A stretch of 64,000 nt of DNA from contig OY292276.1 in the NCBI GenBank assembly GCA_958496175.1, positions 57,239,080 through 57,303,079 of the forward strand, given 5' to 3'. This document shows positions 57,606 through 64,000 of the stretch, in pieces; the first letter of the stretch is position 1; each line of letters begins with the position of its first letter. A program made the position numbers and the translations under genes. This DNA comes from Sisyra terminalis (taxonomy: Eukaryota; Arthropoda; Insecta; Neuroptera; Sisyridae). The notes under the pieces were generated by a model, which was not told where the DNA came from, made no database searches, and saw nothing but the letters and a program-made list of their open reading frames with translations.

Positions 57606-58929
57606 CGAAATGATTCCATCTTCAATAAAAGCAACTGCGTTGCAGTAAGTTTTAAAAAAGATATGAAATCTCATTAAAATATCGAACAAAAAAAAATCAA
57701 CAAATTGGTGATAAGAACAATGCAAAAATAACCATTGAAAAAAAGCATACAATAATTGATTAATCTCTATCATACGCTACTCTTAAAAACTATAATTTCT
57801 CAGTAACTAAATCAACTAATTTTTTTTTACTCGTAGGAATTCTTTTGGTTGATTATTTGCAGGAAAAAGGAGCAAAATTTGTTCAAAAAGGTTCCGAGTC
57901 TAGAACCAGTTGCACCCACTTTGATTACAGTTCAGAACCAAAGTATGACCAATGATTTCTGAGTCTTTTTTTTCAATTAATACGCAATTCTGCGGCATTA
58001 CATCTTCATTATCTTCCGAAATCGTTTGTTAGGTAATTAATATGACTGCCACTTGAGGTGTTCTAAATTTTTCTAAACTTGATAACAATTTTTTTCTTGT
58101 CGTATTGTGGAGGACAAATTCGAATCTGCGGATTTTTTTTTCCATTTCAGTCCAACGAATCGGTAATCACTCGAGTTTCCTTTTTCCTTAAGATCATCCC
58201 ATTGCCAATAGTTTTACTTTTCATTTCTTTTAGCCTGACCGGAAATGCAGTATTATGTTAATCATTAGTCAAGAAAATTGGTTAAAAGTCAAATAACTTT
58301 AAATTCTTTAATTCTTTTAATAGTTTTCTCAAAGCAAATCTTTTATGGGATTATCATTGTCAATATACCGCCTCATTTGCGCCCATTGAGTTATACTACT
58401 ACTATCGTGGCGTGCGGTACATCGAAAAAAATCCAAAAATTCGTTTGTACTCTAAACGTTAACGAAAAGAATCTCTGAGCTTCATTTAACATGGAAATAT
58501 TTGTTCTTTTGGTCATCCTTGGGATCCACAGCATTTTCCTCCGAACCCACATTTTGATCATCCATAAAGTTAACACTAAATTTTTGGATTTGGAAAAAAA
58601 AACAATGAAATATTTTGAAGCTTTTTCGTGGTTCAATATTATACCAGAAAAAGCTAAATTTAGAGCATTTTCACATGATGGATTTACCAAATTTTTTACA
58701 GCATAAGTTGGTGGTTTTTGTAACTCGAATGATTTGAAAAAAATAACTTTGCCAAAAGTACATTTTTCAAGAAAACATCGTTTAAAAAGAAAGCTCTATT
58801 TAAAATAACTATTATTGGAAAATACTCCAAATTGAGCCATTTCTCTAAGCAATAGCTTCTGAAAAGATATTCGAGTGACAAAAATTTTTTTTAATCTTTG
58901 AAACCTTATGATGACGATGTAAAAAACCA
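57606..58929. other. Non-coding DNA, no genes recognised
   Basis: Both strands have frames of 60-100 codons at 58079-58881 that overlap one another; none shows a domain I know. 58490-58700 is open in both directions and could deserve a database search. Confidence 0.35.
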
Positions 58930-59430
58930 CCCTTAAAATTTAACGATTTTCGTGAAAAATCAACGATGGTAATCCACGGATTTTTTTTTGGACAAATTTT
59001 TGTTTGTTTTGAGTTCCGTAATCTATTGCGATATCGTTTGGGACATTACCACAAATCCAGAACTGTGCGTGATTTGCAAATCGTCCCTTTTTAATGACAT
59101 TACAAGGACTTGAATTTGGGGTAATTTTTGGCACTTTAATGGTCCATTTCACCCTTTAAACCTGGTTTGTTTTTGGAATAATTTGCACAGCATGTACGGG
59201 TGGACTTGTACTTTCGATTAGCGTCATAAGAAGGTCTTTATATTTGACGAATTTCATGAAAAATTAACGATGGTTGAAAAACCCACGGCTTTTTTTGACA
59301 ATTTTTTTTTTTTTCAAATTCGACATCTTTTGCTATACTATCGTTAGAAACATTACCATGAATTCGAATCAGTGCGTGGTTTACAAAACATCCCTTATTT
59401 GACGACGTTACAAGCACTTGAAGTTGTTTA
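58930..59430 (-). repeat. Tandem duplication with shared minus-strand frame
   Basis: 58940-59130 and 59240-59420 are diverged copies. On the minus strand both translate to a similar peptide: KKGRFANHAQFWICGNVPND...QKK..GLPSLIFHENR and NKGCFVNHALIRIHGNVSND...QKK......PSLIFHEIR. Shared: KG-x-F-x-NHA, GNV-x-ND and PSLIFHE, with no stop across about 60 codons in either. I do not recognise the family. It may be an old duplicated coding fragment of an unknown gene or element, or chance conservation of frame. Confidence 0.5.
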
Positions 59431-61654
59431 AACGGTAGTTTCTTGGGATATGCTACCAAAAAAAATATTTTTTTCGAATCTTTCAAGGTTCAAAAATACC
59501 AATTAAAACACAAAAAATTGAAATATCTTGAAGTAAAAAAAAGCTCCTAATTAAGGTTTGTCTTGAAACAGTGTTTTCTGGTAAAATATAATTACAAGAA
59601 ATTGTTTTCTTTTAATTCTCTTGAACTACATAAAAGTTACTAAATATTTTGTATTATTCTTTTCCTATTCCAAAAGTACAATATTGACTTGATCGGTATA
59701 AATTTCAAAGGTGTTAATTTATCCAAGTTTCGAAAGTGTATGAGAAAATTCGAAAATACCAGCTATTTAGTGATATTATTTTATTGACTTTCGTGAAATT
59801 GTAATCTTTGCATAATTTAAATAATTGTAACATGGTAGAATCAATTTGCAGTATAACAACTTAATAAATGACTGAAACTTCAAAAAATTTACGTAAATAT
59901 TTTTAAGTATTGTACTATATTCGAAGATGGTGCCAGTATCAATTTTGTATCAACTTTGCCTCCGGTGTTAGTTACCCTACTAGGCGCTAGATAAAATAGA
60001 AAAACTATGGTCAGAGGGATGAAATTTTTAAGGTTTTCCATAAAAATTAATTAAGTAAACAATAAAAAATTATAAATACATTTAAACAGATTATAAATGC
60101 AGAAATCTATTAAATTTAGAAAACAATATTTATTTGAATTTGTGGTCGAACATTTTATTATTCAAGAAATTTATATTTCTGAAAAGATATTTTAGTACCA
60201 AGTTTCATTTGTTAACTTCAAATTGACAAATTTTCTAAGAAATTATCATTTTCTTCATGACCTAAATATAAAGTTTTTCATTGATACATGTTGTGTTTAT
60301 TATTTCTGAGTTCAATAAAAAATTTATGAATAATTATGTATTTTATTGCTTCAACAAAAGACTGTTGAAAAGCGTTGTAGCCAAGAAATAAATATATAAT
60401 TTGAGTCATACGAAATACATAATTATACAGTTATATTAAGTTTGTTAGGAAGTTTGGCTTTTCATGATATCTGATAACTTTTTAGTAGGGAAATGATTAT
60501 TAGCTAATGGGTATTGGAAACATCTAATAAATGAAATGTTTTTGGTGAACGATTTTATTTTTTGATAGCCTACACCTGAGTATTATTTATGAAAAGAGAT
60601 CATAACTCAAATTTCTATATTTTAACTTTGAATCCTTAGAAATTTCCGTGTTTAATTAATTTCCGTGAGGGATGTATAATGTATATTCTATGCTCAGCTC
60701 TTGTTTGGCTTTCACTTGTATGAAAATTAATCGGGTCAGACTGCATCTAGTCCAATTGTTTAGTTTTAGTAATAAAGATTTTGCATTAATTGATTTTGTT
60801 AATGAAATTTGGAATGAAGGATTCGAAAATGTATAATAACATAAAAGCCTTTTCTCAAAAACAATTTCACATAGTTAGAGGACAAAGATTTATTATGTGA
60901 TACTAAGCTGCCAGCGATAAAACGTGGGGTGAATGAAAACTTTGACCATTTTCCAGATGAAAATCTTTACGTGTAATTTAGTCTCATCTTAATTTAGATA
61001 ACGTAATATGCTCAAAAAGTTAACATGTTTCAGTCAAGTTTTAATTTATTTAAAACGTCTCGGCCACGAAATTAGTCAACAGACCGTTTGACCTGCTGCC
61101 TGTTCCACCGAAACTGTAATGAGATTCGGCAAAAAACAACCGGGAAAACTTGAATGAAAGTCCTCTCATTCCATTGGACGGGAATCGTAGTGCCGCGGGG
61201 GTAGACTTTGGTTGTGGAGTTCCTGGGATGAATGTGTGAAATAGGGAACTGTATTTAGGCTCCAGTTACGAATCGTAATGCATCTGAACTGTGAATAGAG
61301 GTGAAACGAAACCGGGCAGGCTTGGTTGCGATCTGAATGGAATTTGAGTTTGTGATTTTCGAAACTCTCTAGTGATTTTCACGAGAAGTTTCGGATTCAA
61401 ATGTGGGCGAAAGTTTTCTTTGACGGTTGTTCGTGCGTGGGGTAACGATAGCGGAATAATTTGTATAATGAACTGAAAATGTTACTTTTAATTTATCAAA
61501 AGCTTCAAGTAAAAATTAAGTACAACCACTTAACCAATACAAAATCAGTGAAGCGCTGTAACATTTGTGTAAATATTTAGAAAATAACCTTATTTTTCCC
61601 AAGTTACAACATTATTCGATATATAGGCATTTACTTTTACACGTCAGCCTTTAC
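59431..61654. other. Mostly AT-rich non-coding DNA
   Basis: A PLE-like tail lies at 60350-60420. 60950-61440 is GC-richer and unrepeated. I see nothing else to name. Confidence 0.4.
60350..60420 (+). mobile_element. Penelope-like 3' end relic
   Basis: GACTGTTGAAAAGCGTTGTA then GCCAAGAAATAAAT and ATTTGAGTCATACG matches, with changes, 63536-63590 just after the PLE reading frame (CTGTTGAAAGGCGTCGTA, AAGTCATAG). It marks a severely truncated copy of the same element. Confidence 0.5.
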
Positions 61655-61847
61655 CAGGGCTTCTTAAACTTTTTTCAATCATGAAACCATTTATGATTGA
61701 GAGTTTCCTAGCGACTCCACATAAATGTAAAATAAAGAAAAATAAATTTATTTCTTAAGTAACAATATACATACACTTTTGAAAATATATGGCTTTAGAA
61801 TTCGTTTAGAAACATACATAAAATTGTATTCTTTTTGGTAACACGAA

Positions 61848-62217
61848 CTAGCTGATCCCCGCAACTTCGTCTGCGTAACGTAAGTGTAGATTTTATTTTC
61901 TTTTTAGCTTTGCTATTTGTAGTGGTATATGAAAATTTTTATTTTTCTTATTTCTTTTACAAAAAACATAATCATACTTAAAAATACTATTTTGTCAACT
62001 TTAAAAAGACACATTTTATAAACTGTTGCAAAGAATAAAATTGTTCTATGTAATGATCAATTAATTTTCAAAAAATATTTATAAATATCTAAAAAGAGTA
62101 TGTCTCTTGCGTATAGCTACAGTAGGTATACCTACCGTAGACCAAATAATCTGTAAATCAATCAGCATCTATACATGAATAAAAAATATCGCCAAGTGCA
62201 ATAAAATTGGTCGGACT
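61848..62217 (-). mobile_element. Helitron 3' part (copy 7)
   Basis: Starts (minus-strand 3' end) CTAGCTGATCCCCGCAACTT and follows copy 2 for about 370 bp, including a better version of the internal palindrome (GTAGGTATACCTAC, about 62124-62138). It stops at GGTCGGACT, exactly where the PLE-related inverted repeat begins; the 5' part of the Helitron is missing. Confidence 0.8.
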
Positions 62218-62284
62218 AACAAGTTCATTATGTCGTTGATTACCATATAATTTTATATATAATCAACGACATAATGAACTTGTT
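62218..62284. repeat. 25-bp perfect inverted repeat at the PLE 5' junction
   Basis: AACAAGTTCATTATGTCGTT then GATTA (62218-62242) is exactly mirrored at 62260-62284, with a 17-nt AT-only loop. The right arm is part of the PLE coding sequence (ends MNLL), so the left arm is an inverted copy of it: a foldback made at the 5' end during insertion. Confidence 0.8.
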
Positions 62285-62985
62285 AACCATCATATTACAA
62301 CAAAACTATTTCACTTTCAATCTAAAAATTTATCACCAAAATGAAAGTTTGGCCATGGGTTTCCCTTTATCAGTACTACTAGCCAACATTTACATGAATC
62401 ACTTTGAAAATAAATATATTATGAACAATACCAACAAAAATAAAATAATTTATTATGGAAGATATGTAGACGATACATTTATATTATTTAATGAAACTAC
62501 CCGACAGATTGACAATATGGTATCCGATCTGAACAAAATTGACCAGAAAATAAAATTCACTTCAGAGCACGAACTAAATGGAACAATCAACTCTTTAGAC
62601 ACAACAATCACCAATGAAAATGGAAAGTTGTCATACAATATATACAGAAAACCAACAACAATTAACTCAATCATCCATAAAAAAATATTTCATCAAAGAA
62701 ACCAAAAAAATAGCAGCTTACAACAGTCTAGTGTACAGCAAGGTTTATAAATTACACAGGTTGCCCCATTAGAAAAAAAATGTGACGTTAAACGAAGAAT
62801 TTTGAAATTAGAATCAATCTGAAGATATATACAAATTTCTTCTGGATACGTCACGTGGCGCATGAGGCCACCTGTGTATTTTATAAACCTTGAGTGTACA
62901 GAGCGATCAAGTTTCCTCTTAGCACCAAAGCTCGTGAAGAAGAAATTAAGATAATTAAACATTTAGCCATTACTAAAGGATAAAA
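62266..62985 (+). pseudogene. Penelope-like reverse transcriptase fragment
   Basis: The 62274-62750 frame reads QQNYFTFNLKIYHQNESLAM then GFPLSVLLANIYMNHFE (Penelope: ..GLAMG.PLSPLLA.I.M...E), IIYYGRYVDDTFILF with the catalytic YVDD at 62463-62474, then INSLDTTI and NIYRKPTT (Penelope: FLD..I.. and .YRKPT.T). Near 62700 a frameshift in an A run moves the similarity to another frame (IAAYNSLVYR). The MITE then interrupts, and similarity resumes at 62902 as AIKFPLSTKAREEEIKIIKH, LAITKG, stop. The N-terminal fingers are missing. Non-functional: truncation, frameshift, insertion and stops. Confidence 0.88.
62739..62892. mobile_element. 154-bp MITE in the PLE, 9-bp TSD
   Basis: Ends CAAGGTTTATAAATTACACA then GGTTGCCCCAT, mirrored by ATGAGGCCACCTGTGTATTT then TATAAACCTTG. 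AGTGTACAG is present exactly on both sides (62730-62738 and 62893-62901). The PLE protein similarity (VYR before, AIKF after) joins cleanly once the MITE and one duplicate are ignored, which confirms the borders. A 9-bp duplication suggests a MULE-type or P-like source; superfamily open. A half copy is at 22599. Confidence 0.92.
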
Positions 62986-63094
62986 CAGCTCAACTTTAGA
63001 CAAAATTATATCGAAATTTACTAAAAAATCCATTTTTCCAACTCCACCAAAAGAAAACAAAAAATATATAAAATCAAACTTCAACAATATATTT

Positions 63095-63504
63095 AATTTT
63101 ACAATCGCCAACTTCCTAAAAAAAATAACTTAATTATCGCATTTTCAAGAAACAACAATATGATGTAGATTCTTAAACCATTGAACAATCAAATTACAAA
63201 GAAAAACTAAACCGGAATATATAAAATTAAATGTGATTCCTGTGAAAAATTCTACATTGGTCAAACTGGAAAATCTTTCGGAACAAGATATAAGGAATAT
63301 ACATCTAAGAAACCTACTTCAACAATAACTTAAAATTTTACAAAATATCTTTGTGACGAAAACCATCAATGCTTAAATTTCGAAACAAATTTTCTGCCAC
63401 TATATATTTCCAAAAAAGGATCACATATGAATACCCTGGAAGAATATGAAATATACAAAGAACACAAACTAGAACCAAATAACATTCTTAATGACAAATT
63501 ATAA
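63095..63504 (+). pseudogene. Penelope-like GIY-YIG endonuclease domain
   Basis: In one frame from 63214: GIYKIKCDSCEKFYIGQTGK then SFGTRYKEY. GIY at 63214-63222 and YIGQTG with the R of FGTRYKE are the defining motifs of the GIY-YIG nuclease in canonical Penelope-like elements. A stop in the middle (TAA after STIT) is followed in the same frame by YLCDENHQC, then MNTLEEYEIYKEHKL and ILNDKL, stop at 63502-63504. The Glu of the LEEYEIY helix matches the catalytic Glu position. A linker just upstream (LIIAFSRNNN, about 63122-63160) resembles the PLE RT-EN linker. Single internal stop, so recently active on an evolutionary scale. Confidence 0.88.
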
Positions 63505-63821
63505 AAACCAAACATTACCAATCATTGACAACCAAAAACTGTTGAAAGGCGTCGTAATAAAGAAAAAATTAAGTCATAGAACATATATTATTACTCATTA
63601 GTACAATATTTAATATAAAATATATACTGTGGTCCTAGGGCTTTTAAGTGGTCTATTATAATTTTTGCAATAAAATGTTGATTCTTGATGTTATAAAATC
63701 GTGTATATACAAATTTTACATTATTTTAAATGTTTAAATTTTTTAAAAAAATTTCTCGTGACCCCAGAATTCTGAAACACAACTCCATTTGGGATCGCGA
63801 CCCATAGTTTAAGAAGGTCTT

Positions 63822-64000
63822 TAAGTCCAAAACACACTGTAATTTTTTAATTTAAAATATTAATTTTTTCACCTTACTTTGACTTAATATCGAAAAAGCA
63901 CTCTTATTTTCAATCCTAAATATATACTTTTTTAGAATTGTCGGTGGGTTTTTGTACGTTGAAATCTCTATTTTCTAATGGTAAAATTACGGTGGTAAAT
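63822..64000. other. AT-rich end of window
   Basis: No feature recognised in the last ~180 bases. Confidence 0.4.

Larger units (their letters stand above)
62218..63600 (+). mobile_element. Penelope-like element with GIY-YIG, 5' truncated
   Basis: A retroelement of the Penelope class: reverse transcriptase followed by a GIY-YIG endonuclease in one ORF. The 5' end is cut inside the RT domain and joined to a 25-bp inverted copy of itself (62218-62242 against 62260-62284). A MITE splits it at 62739-62892. After the stop at 63504 comes the tail CTGTTGAAAGGCGTCGTAAT shared with 60350. Inserted into or next to a Helitron. Confidence 0.85.
61655..63821. mobile_element. hAT-like element or MITE holding nested insertions
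   Basis: Left end CAGGGCTTCTTAAACTTTTT, right end the inverted ATAGTTTAAGAAGGTCTT; just inside are GCGACTCC and GGGATCGCGACCC. 'CAGGGGTTCTTAAAC...GGCGACCC' is a common hAT terminus. The flanks GCCTTTAC and GTCTTTAA overlap the end imperfectly, so I do not claim a target duplication. Inside are a Helitron fragment and a PLE. No hAT transposase is visible. Confidence 0.5.

Noticed and set aside
1..64000. CRISPR arrays, operons, rRNA genes, bacterial or viral genes
   Set aside because: No regularly spaced short repeats, no long codon-biased ORFs and no rRNA-like sequence; base composition and repeats are those of a eukaryotic nuclear genome.

Overview
This window looks like AT-rich, gene-poor nuclear DNA from an arthropod, most likely an insect. 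The evidence is the absence of operons and long ORFs, together with a mix of transposable-element (TE) relics: Helitrons with the TC...CTAG ends common in insect genomes, Jockey-type and possibly RTE-type LINE fragments, hAT transposase pseudogenes, a Penelope-like element (PLE), and many small non-autonomous elements. I could not identify a single host protein-coding gene, tRNA or rRNA. It could be intergenic or lie inside a large intron.

Layout. 1-9.4 kb: unique DNA with two perfect CRE sites, two Helitron derivatives, an inverted pair of a middle-repetitive element and a Helitron protein fragment. 9.4-12.2 kb: a hAT transposase pseudogene on the minus strand, split by a hAT MITE, plus Helitron debris. 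12.2-19.9 kb: mostly unique DNA, a repeat family, a deleted hAT with intact ends and 8-bp target duplication, and a LINE relic. 19.9-31.3 kb: three very long palindromes, a composite palindrome with hammerhead-like motifs, Jockey fragments, and GC-richer unique DNA at 28-29.5 kb. 31-44.7 kb: more TA-flanked palindromes, MITEs, tandem duplications and a Jockey RT fragment with YADD. 44.7-48 kb: a dense cluster of palindromes. 48-56 kb: a second copy of the 9.4-kb hAT gene and a 1.7-kb Helitron. 56-64 kb: a nested MITE, a protein-like tandem duplication, and a hAT-like element that contains a Helitron fragment and a PLE, the PLE itself split by a 154-bp MITE.

The most interesting signal is a set of short motifs placed divergently at the centres of several inverted-repeat elements (25.4-26.2 kb, 44.8-45.0 kb, 47.86-47.97 kb). 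They share one grammar: a short stem I, CUGANGA, one extra A, helix II, GAA, a self-complementary ACGU-type helix III, one base, then the other side of stem I. The paired stems differ between families but stay complementary. This is the layout of a hammerhead ribozyme with a minimal helix III. Hammerheads are known from Penelope-like elements, and one of these palindromes is flanked by an imperfect 14-bp direct repeat, as expected of a retroelement. I infer palindromic, non-autonomous PLE derivatives. A second group, long palindromes flanked by TA (0.8-1.2 kb), looks like DNA-transposon fold-back elements. If transcribed, all of these would form long RNA hairpins.
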